Origin: G965202665 sp965243835
GTDB lineage: Bacteria > Actinomycetota > Acidimicrobiia > Spongiisociales > Spongiisociaceae
Direction: 5' to 3'
Length of the DNA stretch: 64,000 nucleotides
Assembly (NCBI GenBank): GCA_965243835.1
Contig: OZ251578.1
Coordinates: forward strand, 558,001-622,000
The position numbers and the translations under genes are program-made. The notes under the pieces are model-generated. The model was not told the DNA's origin, searched no databases, and worked only from the letters and a program-made list of their open reading frames with translations. Below are positions 1-8,951 of the stretch, piece by piece (position 1 is the first letter of the stretch; every line of letters begins with the position of its first letter).

Positions 1-1485
1 AACGCGGGCTCCTCTCCCGCCTCCATCGCCGTCCGCGCCCGCTTCCCCTCCGGTTCGCCGGTGCTGACCGTCGCCACCGCGGTTACGGTGGCCGTGGGCG
101 GAGCCGGCACTTCCGCCGTCGCCGGGACCGACTTTGAGAACCTGAGCGTTCCCAATCCGTTTACGGTGACCATTCCCGCCCGGGCTTCGCAGTCGGCGGC
201 GGGGACGTTCACGGTGGTCATCAGAAACGATATGGAACCGGAACCCGAGGAGCGCATCGCCGTATCCGGTTCCGCCGCCGGTTTCACGGTCGACGGCGCC
301 GCTTTGCGCATCGTCGACGACGATGCGGTACCCGAGTTGACCATCCGCAACCAGACGGTGGCGGAGAACGCCGGGAGGGCGACCGTAACCGTCCGGTTGA
401 GCGGCATGGTGGACAACGGGTTCACCGCCCGGGCTTCCACCGTGAACGGTTCCGCGCAGGCCGGGCATGACTACAGGGCGGTCGTCGACGAGGAGTTGGC
501 TTTCACCGGAACCGACGGGGAAACCCGGACTTTTGAAGTTGGCATCATAAACGACCGCGCCGTCGAGGAGGAGGAGTCCTTCGGCGTTCGCCTGACGGTT
601 CCGGCCGACTCCGGGGTGCAGGTCGACAGCCGGGGCGGAACCATCACCATCAGGGACAACGACACCGCCTCCCCCCCCGGCGGAGACCGGAGAATAATAA
701 CGCCCCCGCCCAGCAGTCCCCCCGCCCAGCAACCCCCCGCCCAGCAACCCCCCGCCCCGACCGGTCCCACCGGTCCGACGGGCCCGACCGGCCCCACCGG
801 CCCCGCTGATCCCACTGATCCGACCGGCCCGGTCGATCCCGCCGACCCGACCGGCCCCGTTGATCCCGCCGACCCCGTCGATCCGTTCCTGCCTCCGCCG
901 CCTCCGCCTCCGGATACCTATGAGGGGACTTTCCGGGACGATGACGGCAGCGTCCACGAGTCCAACATCGAGCGGATCGCCGAGGAGAATATCACCATCG
1001 GTTGCGATGACCAGGCGAACTTCTGCCCGGGGCAGTCCATCACCCGCCGTCAGATGTCGGCTTTCCTGTACCGGGCGGTGGTGGAACGGTCCGGGGAACC
1101 GGCTCCGCCGCCCTCCGGGGCGGAGTTGGGCGACGTCCCGCCCGGGGCCTGGTACGCCTCGTCGGCGGACTGGGGGGTGGCCATCGGCGCCTTCTCCGCC
1201 CCTGGCGGCCTGTTCGACCCGGCCGGGGTGGTGACCCGGGCCGATATGGCGGTGATGCTGGTGGCCGCTTTCTCCCACCTGAGCGCCGTATCCGAAGCGG
1301 AGGGTTTGTTCACCGACTTGGACGGCATTTCGGACGAGGTAATACGGGCCATCGAAGGCCTCTACCATGCGGGTATCACCCTGGGTTGCACCGCCGACCC
1401 GTTGCGCTACTGCCCCAACGAGGCGGTAACCCGCGCCCAGATGGCCTCCTTCTTCGTCCGCGCCCTGGACTCCGCCCCCTCCTAA
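1..1485 (+). CDS. Calx-beta / SLH surface protein, 3' part
   Basis: The reading frame is open from base 1, so the true start lies upstream. The encoded part begins with two Calx-beta-like immunoglobulin-fold repeats (motifs ending in DDD or DND such as IVDDDA and IRDNDT). A low-complexity linker rich in Pro with repeated GPT triplets follows at about residues 230-300, then three SLH motifs at the C-terminus (TRRQMSAF, TRADMAVM, TRAQMASF). It should be secreted and held at the envelope by the SLH part. It resembles the C-terminal ends of the giant paralogues at 47650-64000 but has its own linker and more divergent SLH sequence. A run of 8 C occurs at 671-678 in the linker coding region. Confidence 0.85.
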   Translation, partial: NAGSSPASIAVRARFPSGSPVLTVATAVTVAVGGAGTSAVAGTDFENLSVPNPFTVTIPARASQSAAGTFTVVIRNDMEPEPEERIAVSGSAAGFTVDGAALRIVDDDAVPELTIRNQTVAENAGRATVTVRLSGMVDNGFTARASTVNGSAQAGHDYRAVVDEELAFTGTDGETRTFEVGIINDRAVEEEESFGVRLTVPADSGVQVDSRGGTITIRDNDTASPPGGDRRIITPPPSSPPAQQPPAQQPPAPTGPTGPTGPTGPTGPADPTDPTGPVDPADPTGPVDPADPVDPFLPPPPPPPDTYEGTFRDDDGSVHESNIERIAEENITIGCDDQANFCPGQSITRRQMSAFLYRAVVERSGEPAPPPSGAELGDVPPGAWYASSADWGVAIGAFSAPGGLFDPAGVVTRADMAVMLVAAFSHLSAVSEAEGLFTDLDGISDEVIRAIEGLYHAGITLGCTADPLRYCPNEAVTRAQMASFFVRALDSAPS

Positions 1486-1591
1486 CCCCCGCCCCCGGAT
1501 CCCGGGGCTGTGTCCACCTGGTTAGAATGAAGGGTATGGGGTGGTAGCTTGGCTGGTCATAAACATCGAGCAGAAAGCGGGGTAGTCAACG

Positions 1592-2827
1592 ATGGTCAAC
1601 TATACGGATGAGCGGCTCTTGGAAATTATCGCCGACGGTGAATCTGACCGCGTTGAATTTAAGGAGTCGTTGCTAGGTGATGCTCCCCGCAGAATCCGGG
1701 AGGCCATCTGCGCTTTCGCAAACGACCTGCCCGGTTACGACGGACCGGGTCTAGTGTTCGTAGGGGTCAAATACGATGGGACAATCGGCGATTTGGAGAT
1801 TAGCGACGAACTGCTCCGGCAGTTAGCCGATATGAAAACCGATGGCAGTATTGTTCCACCTACCTCTTTGTCGGTCTCCCGACGGAAATTTCCCAGCGGG
1901 GAAGTAGGGCTGATTACCGTGCATCCTTCTGATTCTCCGCCCGTGCGTTGCAGGGGAGCAATCATTATACGAACCGGATCACGTCGCGGAATCGCAACTG
2001 CCCAAGACGAACGCATTTTAAACGAAAAACGGCAACACGGAGATCGCCCTTTTGACATTAAACCAATTTCCCATGCCAGTATATCCGACTTGAGTTTGGG
2101 ATTGTTTGAGCATGAATATTTAGTTCAGGCTTTTTCGAAAGAGGTATTAAACAAAAATGATCGCAGTGTGGAACAACAACTAGCGGCTACTAAAATGATA
2201 AACAATGTTCGGTATCCTGACCCTACGGTTCTAGGACTTCTTACTATAGGTAGACAACCCAAAGATTTTCTACACGGATCCTTTTTTCAATTTCTGCGAA
2301 TAGACGGAGATTCCTTAGCAGACAATATCGTACACAGTGCAGAATGGGATAGTAATTTTGCGATGATAATACAGGGATTGGATCACATGTTGGTTGCTTA
2401 CAATAGAACCGCTGTTAAGATTACTTCAGCTCTACAGGAGGAAAGAATACATCTATATCCGTTGGAAACACTACAGCAGGTAACCAGAAATGCTATATTG
2501 CATCGTACCTATCAAAGCAACACGCCTGCTAAGTGTCATTGGTTTAATGATCGTATTGAGGTGATAAGCCCCGGCGGCCCCTTTGGTGATGTGACCCCCC
2601 AAAATTTTGGCGAACCGGGCCTAACTGCTTATCGTAATCCCAACCTGGCTGATGCTATGAAGACCTTAGGTTTTGTTCAACGATTTGGGGCTGGGCTGAT
2701 AATCGCTAGCAGACTTCTTGAGGAATCCGGGAATCCGCCTTTGGAATTCAAAGTTGATGATAATTTTGTAAGAGTAATCATTAAACCCAACCCTAACTAT
2801 TTAGATTTTACACAAGGAAAGGCGTGA
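1592..2827 (+). CDS. AlbA_2 / HATPase_c_4 ATP-binding protein
   Basis: The 411-residue protein has an N-terminal AlbA_2 (Schlafen AlbA) domain at about residues 8-130 (ESDRVEFKESL, then GLVFVGV). A C-terminal RecG-like HATPase_c_4 region at about 285-400 has QQVTRNAILHR, DRIEVISPGG and YRNPNLADAM. Such proteins are usually annotated as DNA-binding regulators or accessory ATPases and are frequent beside restriction systems. The gene is clearly AT-richer than its neighbours, which suggests transfer. Its C-terminal two thirds are homologous to the shorter protein at 7705-8502. Its TGA overlaps the ATG of a truncated phosphorylase copy at 2827. The biochemical role is not shown by the sequence. 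Confidence 0.8.
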   Translation: MVNYTDERLLEIIADGESDRVEFKESLLGDAPRRIREAICAFANDLPGYDGPGLVFVGVKYDGTIGDLEISDELLRQLADMKTDGSIVPPTSLSVSRRKFPSGEVGLITVHPSDSPPVRCRGAIIIRTGSRRGIATAQDERILNEKRQHGDRPFDIKPISHASISDLSLGLFEHEYLVQAFSKEVLNKNDRSVEQQLAATKMINNVRYPDPTVLGLLTIGRQPKDFLHGSFFQFLRIDGDSLADNIVHSAEWDSNFAMIIQGLDHMLVAYNRTAVKITSALQEERIHLYPLETLQQVTRNAILHRTYQSNTPAKCHWFNDRIEVISPGGPFGDVTPQNFGEPGLTAYRNPNLADAMKTLGFVQRFGAGLIIASRLLEESGNPPLEFKVDDNFVRVIIKPNPNYLDFTQGKA

Positions 2828-2928
2828 TGCCGGTGACGCCGGTGTTGCAGGGGGAGCCGGAGTTGGTTCCCAAACCTGTATTGGGTTCTCCCCCCGCCCT
2901 GATGCCACTTCGCCCGTCCGTCGGTTAG
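2827..2928 (+). pseudogene. 5' remnant of a nucleoside phosphorylase gene
   Basis: The first 44 bases match the start of the intact phosphorylase gene at 12048 with five mismatches. Both encode TPVLQ-x-EPELVP after the Met. After base 2870 the similarity ends and the frame closes at a TAG at 2926-2928 after 33 codons. This is a short broken copy of a gene start, not a working gene. It marks a duplication or recombination joint beside the AT-rich gene upstream. Confidence 0.6.
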
Positions 2929-2931
2929 ATT
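2926..2931 (+). promoter_or_regulatory. -10 box (TAGATT), leaderless start
   Basis: TAGATT ends 6 nt before the ATG at 2938. This is the spacing expected when the transcript begins at or next to the start codon. No purine-rich ribosome site precedes this ATG and no convincing -35 is visible. The same layout (TAGGCT, 7-8 nt, ATG) occurs at 26999 and 27735. Confidence 0.45.
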
Positions 2932-2937
2932 GACGGC

Positions 2938-3714
2938 ATGGAGGAGGTTTCCGTTCAGTGGTGGGGCGACCGGCCGGGGGATCATCCTCCGCCCGCCGGG
3001 TGGTTGCGGACGGCGTGGAACTTCTGCTGGGAGTACGGCCTGCGCCGCCCCTTTCCGCACCCGCCCCGGGTGTTGGACGACCTGCGCCGGAGGTTGCGCG
3101 CCTATCTGACGGAGCGGGAAGCCCCGGCTTACAAGTTAGAGGCGTTGGCGGACTGGGCGGCGGGGGAATACGTTTGGCGGCGGGCTTTCGAGGAGGGCCG
3201 CCCCTCCGGCGGCGCGGCGGCGGAAACGGGCCGTCCCCCCTTGCGCCCCCGTCCCTATTGGCTGGTACCGGAGTTGCCGCCGCTGATGCGGATGCCCGAC
3301 ATCGGGGGCCGTTTCCGCCCGCTGGTGCAGTTCGCCAAGGACTGGGCGGTGCGGCCCGCCTGCCGGAACAGTATGATGGCCGACCCCCCGCCGCCGGACG
3401 CCGAACCCGCCCTCGCGGCCAGCATCGCCGCCGTGGCGCACGCCCTGTGCGATTTGGATGAAATCAGTCCCCCCGCATGGGTGTTCGGGCATCGGGTTCC
3501 CCGACCAAGACGCATCTGGGGCTTGCGGCAAATCGACTGGACCGCCGATTACGGCCAACTGATTCTGAAGTCCGCCCCCGCCGCCTGCGCCCACCACAAC
3601 ATTTTCTTCGCGTACTCCTTGATTATGGGCCCGCTTTGGCTAAACCCGGCAATGGACCGCCCCATCCCCGAAGACCAAATCCCCCCCAGATACCGCCTCC
3701 CCGCCCATGCCTAA
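2938..3714 (+). CDS. hypothetical protein paired with nucleotidyltransferase
   Basis: I do not recognise this 258-residue protein. It has no signal peptide or clear membrane segment. It is rich in Trp, Arg and Pro, with a charged N-terminal half (residues 30-90 likely helical) and a less charged C-terminal half. The next gene overlaps it by 8 nt, so the two are probably co-translated. Because the partner belongs to a nucleotidyltransferase family often found in toxin-antitoxin loci, this gene may be the other half of such a pair. That is inference from context only. It lies inside the defence region but has the G/C-rich composition of the main genome. Confidence 0.6.
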   Translation: MEEVSVQWWGDRPGDHPPPAGWLRTAWNFCWEYGLRRPFPHPPRVLDDLRRRLRAYLTEREAPAYKLEALADWAAGEYVWRRAFEEGRPSGGAAAETGRPPLRPRPYWLVPELPPLMRMPDIGGRFRPLVQFAKDWAVRPACRNSMMADPPPPDAEPALAASIAAVAHALCDLDEISPPAWVFGHRVPRPRRIWGLRQIDWTADYGQLILKSAPAACAHHNIFFAYSLIMGPLWLNPAMDRPIPEDQIPPRYRLPAHA

Positions 3715-4333
3715 CCCCTCCCCGCAACTGGACGGCCCGCGCATCCTGGAGTTGTTCGGGGAAATCGACGGGCTCCTGCGGGAGAGGGTGGAGATTCTGG
3801 TGGTGGGCGGGGCCGCCCTGGCGGTGCATTGGTCCGAACAGGCCTCCTACCGGCGGATTACGTATGATGTCGATTCGGCGCGCGCCGCCTCCGTTTTTTC
3901 AGACCCGGAGCGCAACACTTTGGTGATTGATACCGTTAGCCGCATGTTGTCGGCGCCTCTTCGGGATGCGGTGTGGACCATCGCGGAGCGGCAATGTTTG
4001 GATGCGGATTGGATCAATAACGATGTCGTCAGCAAAATGTCCGCTGATGTGGATTATCGTCCAGAACCGATTTTCAACGGCCAACGACTGCGCGTTTACC
4101 GCCCGGCTTTAACCATTATTCTGGCTATGAAACTGAAATCGGCCCGCATGGACAAGGATCTGTTGGACGCCGCCCGCCTGGCGGGTGAGACGAAGATGAC
4201 CCGAACGGCCGACCTGTTGAACTTGCTGAAATTCACTTTCGGGCCGGAAATAGCGGATGCCGAACACGAGCAGTTCGCACGCAACGTCGCGGAAGAGCAC
4301 CGGCTTCTTCAGCACCGGAACCAAATCCGCTAG
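3707..4333 (+). CDS. nucleotidyltransferase (DUF6036 / AbiEii-like)
   Basis: The 208-residue protein has a nucleotidyltransferase fold signature at residues 28-55: VVGGAALAV, then RRITYDVD, matching the GG-x-A ... R-x-T-x-D-x-D pattern of the DUF6036 and AbiEii-like families. These are minimal nucleotidyltransferases, several of which act as toxins or antitoxins that modify tRNA or protein partners. The C-terminal half (LTIILAMKLKSARMDKDLLDA) is the helical part typical of the family. It starts 8 nt inside the upstream hypothetical gene, so the two are translationally coupled. Substrate and polarity (toxin or antitoxin) cannot be read from the sequence. Confidence 0.7.
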   Translation: MPNPSPQLDGPRILELFGEIDGLLRERVEILVVGGAALAVHWSEQASYRRITYDVDSARAASVFSDPERNTLVIDTVSRMLSAPLRDAVWTIAERQCLDADWINNDVVSKMSADVDYRPEPIFNGQRLRVYRPALTIILAMKLKSARMDKDLLDAARLAGETKMTRTADLLNLLKFTFGPEIADAEHEQFARNVAEEHRLLQHRNQIR

Positions 4334-4398
4334 TTCGGGCGCCGGGAGGTCGTCCCGGTCCTGACCGCCCGCCCGCGACGCCTGCGGTTTCTCTATTA

Positions 4399-4422
4399 TT
4401 CGATAGTCCGCGAGTTATCGAA
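4399..4422 (+). promoter_or_regulatory. candidate operator (inverted repeat)
   Basis: A perfect 7-bp inverted repeat, TTCGATA - 10 nt - TATCGAA, lies directly upstream of the helicase start at 4431. Its right arm runs into the ribosome-site region (GAAAGG). The size and position suit a dimeric repressor binding site controlling the defence operon. The binding protein is unknown. Confidence 0.45.
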
Positions 4423-4430
4423 AGGCGGGT

Positions 4431-7400
4431 ATGAACGAGTACCGGCACATCCTGGACAACCAGCGCGGCACGGTGGCCGATTTCTTGGAGCGGAGCCTGC
4501 AAGGGGCGTCCGCCTTTGATTTGGTGTCCGCCTATTTCAGCATCTACGGCTACCAACGGCTGGCCGACCGGCTGGACGATGTAGGCCGGGTGCGTTTCCT
4601 GTTCGGCGAGCCCGCCTCGGCGGACGACCCGGACCCGGGCGGTAAGGAACCCAAGTCGTTTCAACTGTTGGAGGACGGCTTGGCCCCGGGCCGCTCCCTG
4701 AGGCAAAAGTCCTTGGCCAAGCGGTGCGCCGAATGGATGGGCGGCGAGGCGGTGGAGGTGCGTTCCGTCAGCCGCTCCAACTTTCTGCACGGCAAGCTGT
4801 ATCTGACCGAGGACGCCTCCGGCGCCCGCACCGCGGTGGCGGGCAGCTCCAATTTCACCCAACGGGGGTTGGGGGGCGGCGACCAAGCCAACCTGGAGAT
4901 TAACCTGGCGGTGCGCGACCCGGAGGTTCTGGACGAGTTGCGGGACTGGTTCGACCGGTTGTGGAACGATGAGGGGCAGACCCGGGACGTCAAGCGCCAG
5001 GTGCTGGACGCCCTGAACCGCATCGGCGCCGATTACGCCCCGGAGCCGGTCTACTACAAAACCCTCTACGAAATGTTCCGGGACGAAATCGACGAACGGC
5101 GGGAGGGGGACGGCGCCCCCGCCTACGCCGGCCTCTACCAGAGCGCGATTTGGAACGCCCTGTACGCTTTCCAGAAAGACGGGGCGCAGAGCGTCATCGC
5201 CCGGTTGCGCAAGCACAACGGTTGCATCCTGGCGGACAGCGTGGGGCTGGGCAAGACGTACACCGCCTTGGCGGTCATCAAGTATTACGAGCAACGCAAC
5301 GAACGGGTGTTGGTGCTGTGCCCCAGGAAGTTGTATGAGAACTGGGCCCTCTATCCGGCTTACAACGGTCATGTCCAGAACCCGTTCTCGGAGGACCGCT
5401 TCGCCTACACGGTGCTGGCCCACAGCGACCTGTCCCGCGTTTCCGGCAAATCGGGCGGCGTCGATCTCGGCCATTTCCATTGGGGCGCCTACGACCTGGT
5501 GGTGATCGACGAGTCGCACAACTTCCGCAACGACCGCGGCCAACGTTACGAACGCCTGTTGGAGGAGGTGATTAAGCAGGGGGCGAAAACCAAGGTGCTG
5601 ATGCTGTCCGCCACCCCGGTCAACGTTTCGCTGGTCGATCTGCGGAATCAGATTTATTTGATGACCGAAGGGCGCGACCGACATTTCCGGGAAAGTTTGG
5701 GGGTGGGCGACATCGAAAGTTTGATGGGGGTCGCTCAGCGACGGTTCAACGAGTGGGAGGCCGACTGCTCTCAAACCGGTCGCCGGGACAAGGAAAAGTT
5801 GTTGGAGAACCTGGGGTCGGATTTCTTTCGTCTGCTGGGCGCCGTCTCCATTTCCCGTTCCCGTCGTCAGATAGAGAAGTTTTACGCGGAGGAGATGGAC
5901 CGGATCGGGCGTTTCCCCGAACACGAGAAGCCCGACAACCGTTATCCGTCCACCGACCGGCGGGGGGAGCTTTCCTACGACCGGCTGGTCGATCAGATCA
6001 ACCGGTTCCAGCTGGCCGTTTACCGTCCCTCCGATTATCTGATCGACGAGTCCCGGATGCGGGAGTTGGAGCGGGAAAAAGAGCAACGCAACTTCAACCA
6101 GCGGGACCGGGAGCGTTTTCTGATCGGAATGATCCGGACCAACTTTCTGAAACGGCTGGAAAGTTCCGCCCGCGCCCTGACGCTGACCTTGGGGCGCACC
6201 ATCGCCCGCATCGAAGAGTTGCTGGCCAAGATCGATCGCTACCGGCAGGGGGCGGCCTCCGAGGAGTTGTCGGAGGCCGATTTTCTGCCCGACGAGGAGG
6301 ACGTAACCGAAGACGAGGGGTTCGTAAACCAGGGGAAACGGCCCTATCGGTTGCGGGAGTTGGACTTGGACCGGTGGCGACGGGACCTGGTGCGGGACAT
6401 TGAAATTTTGACGGTCGCGCAGGGGAGGGTGGCGGCCATCACCCCGGAGCGGGACGGCAAGCTGGCCGAAATCAAGAAGGTGATTGTGGACAAGTTGAAC
6501 AACCCGGCCACCGACCGGAACGGCCGGGTCATCCGCAAGTTGCTGGTGTTCACCACTTTCCAGGACACCGCCGAGTATTTGTATGAGAACCTGTCCGGCA
6601 TGGCCGCCGGGTGGGGGGTCAACAGCGCCATGGTGTCCGGGAGCGGTGCGAAGACCGCGCTGGGGGAGAACAATTTCCACGCCGTTCTTTCCAACTTCGC
6701 CCCCCGGGCCCGCAACCGCCGGGAGGAGGCGAGAACGGACGAGATCGACCTGCTGATCGCCACCGACTGTATTTCGGAGGGGCAGAATCTGCAGGACTGC
6801 GATACGGTGGTCAACTACGACATTCACTGGAACCCGGTGCGGCTCATCCAACGGTTCGGGCGCATCGACCGGATCGGCTCTCGCAACCGTTCGGTGCGGA
6901 TGGTTAATTTTTGGCCCACGGAGGACATGGATTTGTATCTGAACCTGCAGAGCCGGGTGGAGGCGCGGATGGCTTTGGCGGATGTCGCGGCCAGCGGGGA
7001 TGACGACCCGCTGACCGAGGAGGGGGTGCAGATGGAACTCAATTTCCGCTACGAGCAGTTGTTGCGGATACGGGAGGAGATTCTGGATTTGGACGATCTG
7101 GACGACAGCCCGTCGCTGAGCGATTTCACCCTGGATTATTTTTTCACCCAGCTGTTGCGCTACCTGGATAAGAACCGGGAGGCGCTGGAGCGTATGCCGC
7201 TTGGGGCTTACGCGGTGACCGAGGAGGGGGCGGAACCCGCCCGGCCGGGGGTGGTTTTCTTCCTGCGCCTGCGCAACGCCGACTCCGACCCCCGCCAGCA
7301 GACGGCCAGCCCCGTGCATCCCTACTACGCAACCTACATCCGCGATGACGGCCACATACGCTTCGGTTGCGGCAACGCCGCCCAAATCCTCAGCCTGTTC

Positions 7401-7721
7401 GAGTCGGTGGCCGCGGGCCGCACGGATGTGAACCTGTCCCTGTGCGATCTGTTCGACCGGGAAACCGACCGCGGCAAGGATATGGCGGCCTACGACAAGT
7501 TGCTACGGGACTGCATCGCCGGCATCCGCCTGTCCCACGACCGCAAACAAGCCGCCGGCCTGGGCCGGGACGGCGCCCGGGATTTCATCCTCCCCCGCGA
7601 ATCCGAAGCCCCCCGCTCCGCAAGTGCCTTCGACCTGGTAACCTGGCTAATAATCAAACCCACGCCGGGCGCGGGCCTCGACGAATCTACAGAAAGGAAT
7701 GTCAATGCCGAACCAAACTAA
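4431..7721 (+). CDS. PLD-domain SNF2-type helicase (Hma-like helicase)
   Basis: The protein has 1096 residues. An N-terminal phospholipase D-like domain (about 1-210) shows an HKD-like HGKLYL at about 119-124 followed by GSSNFT. An SNF2/HepA-type helicase core follows: Walker A (SVGLGKTYTAL, about 267), DESHNF (about 360), LSATPVN (about 393), and motifs V-VI as SEGQNLQ and RFGRIDRIGS (about 780-815). PLD domains of this kind can act as metal-independent nucleases, so this may be the nuclease-translocase of the system; that is inference. The next gene starts inside its 3' end, giving an operon with an ATP-binding protein and a methylase. This trio matches the helicase-methylase-ATPase (Hma) class as I know it. 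The gene is G/C-rich while the two downstream genes are AT-rich, so the operon is a mosaic. Confidence 0.85.
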   Translation: MNEYRHILDNQRGTVADFLERSLQGASAFDLVSAYFSIYGYQRLADRLDDVGRVRFLFGEPASADDPDPGGKEPKSFQLLEDGLAPGRSLRQKSLAKRCAEWMGGEAVEVRSVSRSNFLHGKLYLTEDASGARTAVAGSSNFTQRGLGGGDQANLEINLAVRDPEVLDELRDWFDRLWNDEGQTRDVKRQVLDALNRIGADYAPEPVYYKTLYEMFRDEIDERREGDGAPAYAGLYQSAIWNALYAFQKDGAQSVIARLRKHNGCILADSVGLGKTYTALAVIKYYEQRNERVLVLCPRKLYENWALYPAYNGHVQNPFSEDRFAYTVLAHSDLSRVSGKSGGVDLGHFHWGAYDLVVIDESHNFRNDRGQRYERLLEEVIKQGAKTKVLMLSATPVNVSLVDLRNQIYLMTEGRDRHFRESLGVGDIESLMGVAQRRFNEWEADCSQTGRRDKEKLLENLGSDFFRLLGAVSISRSRRQIEKFYAEEMDRIGRFPEHEKPDNRYPSTDRRGELSYDRLVDQINRFQLAVYRPSDYLIDESRMRELEREKEQRNFNQRDRERFLIGMIRTNFLKRLESSARALTLTLGRTIARIEELLAKIDRYRQGAASEELSEADFLPDEEDVTEDEGFVNQGKRPYRLRELDLDRWRRDLVRDIEILTVAQGRVAAITPERDGKLAEIKKVIVDKLNNPATDRNGRVIRKLLVFTTFQDTAEYLYENLSGMAAGWGVNSAMVSGSGAKTALGENNFHAVLSNFAPRARNRREEARTDEIDLLIATDCISEGQNLQDCDTVVNYDIHWNPVRLIQRFGRIDRIGSRNRSVRMVNFWPTEDMDLYLNLQSRVEARMALADVAASGDDDPLTEEGVQMELNFRYEQLLRIREEILDLDDLDDSPSLSDFTLDYFFTQLLRYLDKNREALERMPLGAYAVTEEGAEPARPGVVFFLRLRNADSDPRQQTASPVHPYYATYIRDDGHIRFGCGNAAQILSLFESVAAGRTDVNLSLCDLFDRETDRGKDMAAYDKLLRDCIAGIRLSHDRKQAAGLGRDGARDFILPRESEAPRSASAFDLVTWLIIKPTPGAGLDESTERNVNAEPN

Positions 7722-8502
7722 TACGCAACTGTTGGAAGCCAGCCCTGTGGTTGATCACGGTTATGGTAGATTCATACCGCCCTACGACCGTTATCCTGTT
7801 GCAGGTACGGGCTTGGCCGATCTCGACCTAGAGCGGTTCCAGAGGGAATACGTGACGAGCGTAAACCCAAAAAACGATCCGGACACTTATCGGCGCATTA
7901 AAGACAGAAGCGTTGACGAGCAATTGTCTATTGCGATGATGGTTGTCTCTGTTGATCAACTAGAGGCTACGGTGTTGGGGATTCTAACATACGGCCATCG
8001 GCCGCAGGATTTTTTGCCTAACGCTTATGTTCAACTTCGCAGAATGGATGGTGTGGAAACCGCCTGCAATATTATGGAAAGTGCTGATATATTCGGTACC
8101 GTCCAAAATCAAATTGATGAGATAAACAAGAGATTTGGCGGTGTCTTCTCAGCGCAGAAGGGAGAGATTTTTAGTGAATCTTTGCAATACATTATTCATA
8201 ATGCCGTCGTGCATAGGGACTATGAAATGCCCTTCCCGATCTTTGTTGATTGGTACAGGGATCGGGTCGAAATATTGAGCCCCGGTGGACTATTTGGTAT
8301 TATGAACTCCAACATTTTGGGGAAAACTCCTTTGGGTGATTATCGCAACCCATGGTTGGCGAATACCCTCCGATCTCTTGGTTATATAGAAAAATTAGGA
8401 CGAGGTCTTAAATTATCCAAAAGAAATTTGCAATCAATCGATTTAAGCATGGATTGGAATATCGGCGTTAGATATGTTCAAATTATCATTAGGACCAAAT
8501 AG
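7705..8502 (+). CDS. ATP-binding protein, HATPase_c_4 (Hma-like ATPase)
   Basis: This 265-residue protein corresponds to the C-terminal part of the AlbA_2 protein at 1592-2827 and lacks the AlbA_2 domain. Shared features are DRSVDEQL, a VLGILTYGHRPQDF block, HNAVVHRDY, DRVEILSPGG and YRNPWLAN. The start was placed at ATG 7705 because AAAGGA at 7693-7698 is 6 nt upstream; the ATG at 7699 would have no spacing. It overlaps the helicase end by 17 nt and lies 8 nt before the methylase gene, so it belongs to the same operon. It probably acts as an accessory ATPase or regulator. Composition switches abruptly to AT-rich near its start. Confidence 0.75.
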   Translation: MPNQTNTQLLEASPVVDHGYGRFIPPYDRYPVAGTGLADLDLERFQREYVTSVNPKNDPDTYRRIKDRSVDEQLSIAMMVVSVDQLEATVLGILTYGHRPQDFLPNAYVQLRRMDGVETACNIMESADIFGTVQNQIDEINKRFGGVFSAQKGEIFSESLQYIIHNAVVHRDYEMPFPIFVDWYRDRVEILSPGGLFGIMNSNILGKTPLGDYRNPWLANTLRSLGYIEKLGRGLKLSKRNLQSIDLSMDWNIGVRYVQIIIRTK

Positions 8503-8510
8503 TCAACATT

Positions 8511-8951
8511 ATGACTATAGATAAGATCGATATCCAAAATGCTTTGTTGAGCATATCTGAGGGCGACTTTGCGGAGGTCGCCAAAGATTTGCTGGGTGTA
8601 TTGGGTTACCGGAGCGAGCGCGTTCCACCGGGGCAGTCGGGAAACGTAGAGGATTTTATCAAAACTTACCCTGCAAAAAATCCTGATACAAAATCAGAGA
8701 ATTTTCTGCGATGTAATGCGAACTCTGTCCGGATAATGTTTCAGCTTACAGATAGCGAATTGGGAACTATAGCAGACCAACCTTCGATGTTAAATGCTAA
8801 AGGCTTTGAGGCTAGCGACGCGAAGAGTTTTGTGTTTACCTCTGTGGAAATGGGGGGGGGGGGTAGGAAATTTGTGCCCTCGAGGAACGTACGCATCTTT
8901 AGCTCGGGAGATAAACAAGAGGTTTTCGATGCCCACTGTAGTGTTGTTTAA
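8511..8951 (+). CDS. Hma-like methylase, N-terminal fragment (phase-variable)
   Basis: This frame encodes the first ~117 residues of a large restriction-methylase before a 12-G tract at 8852-8863. After the tract the frame gives about 29 unrelated residues and stops at 8951. The family sequence (REINKRF-x-MPTVVLF, PHRAHLEI) continues in the next frame. From 8511 to 12030 is 3520 nt; removing one G gives 1173 in-frame codons. As assembled, the gene is therefore OFF. The N-terminal part is the non-catalytic head of Eco57I-like, PglX/BrxX-type proteins. Confidence 0.75.
   Translation: MTIDKIDIQNALLSISEGDFAEVAKDLLGVLGYRSERVPPGQSGNVEDFIKTYPAKNPDTKSENFLRCNANSVRIMFQLTDSELGTIADQPSMLNAKGFEASDAKSFVFTSVEMGGGGRKFVPSRNVRIFSSGDKQEVFDAHCSVV
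8852..8863 (+). repeat. poly-G tract (12 G) in methylase gene
   Basis: Twelve consecutive G separate two overlapping frames of a single methylase gene. A tract this long in coding DNA is prone to slipped-strand mispairing. Eleven or 14 G would join the frames; 12 or 13 would not. The Streptomyces pglX gene is a known actinobacterial precedent for phase variation by a G tract in a phage-defence methylase. Confidence 0.8.

Noticed and set aside
671..678. Run of 8 C in the first surface-protein fragment as a phase-variable tract
   Set aside because: Shorter than the 11-13 tracts and located in a Pro/Gly-rich stretch where short C runs are expected; frame is intact.
4233..7385. Long open frame (1050 codons) on the minus strand over the helicase gene
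   Set aside because: It is the complement of a strongly G/C-biased real gene. The product is low-complexity Gln/Val/Gly/Pro-rich sequence with no motif.
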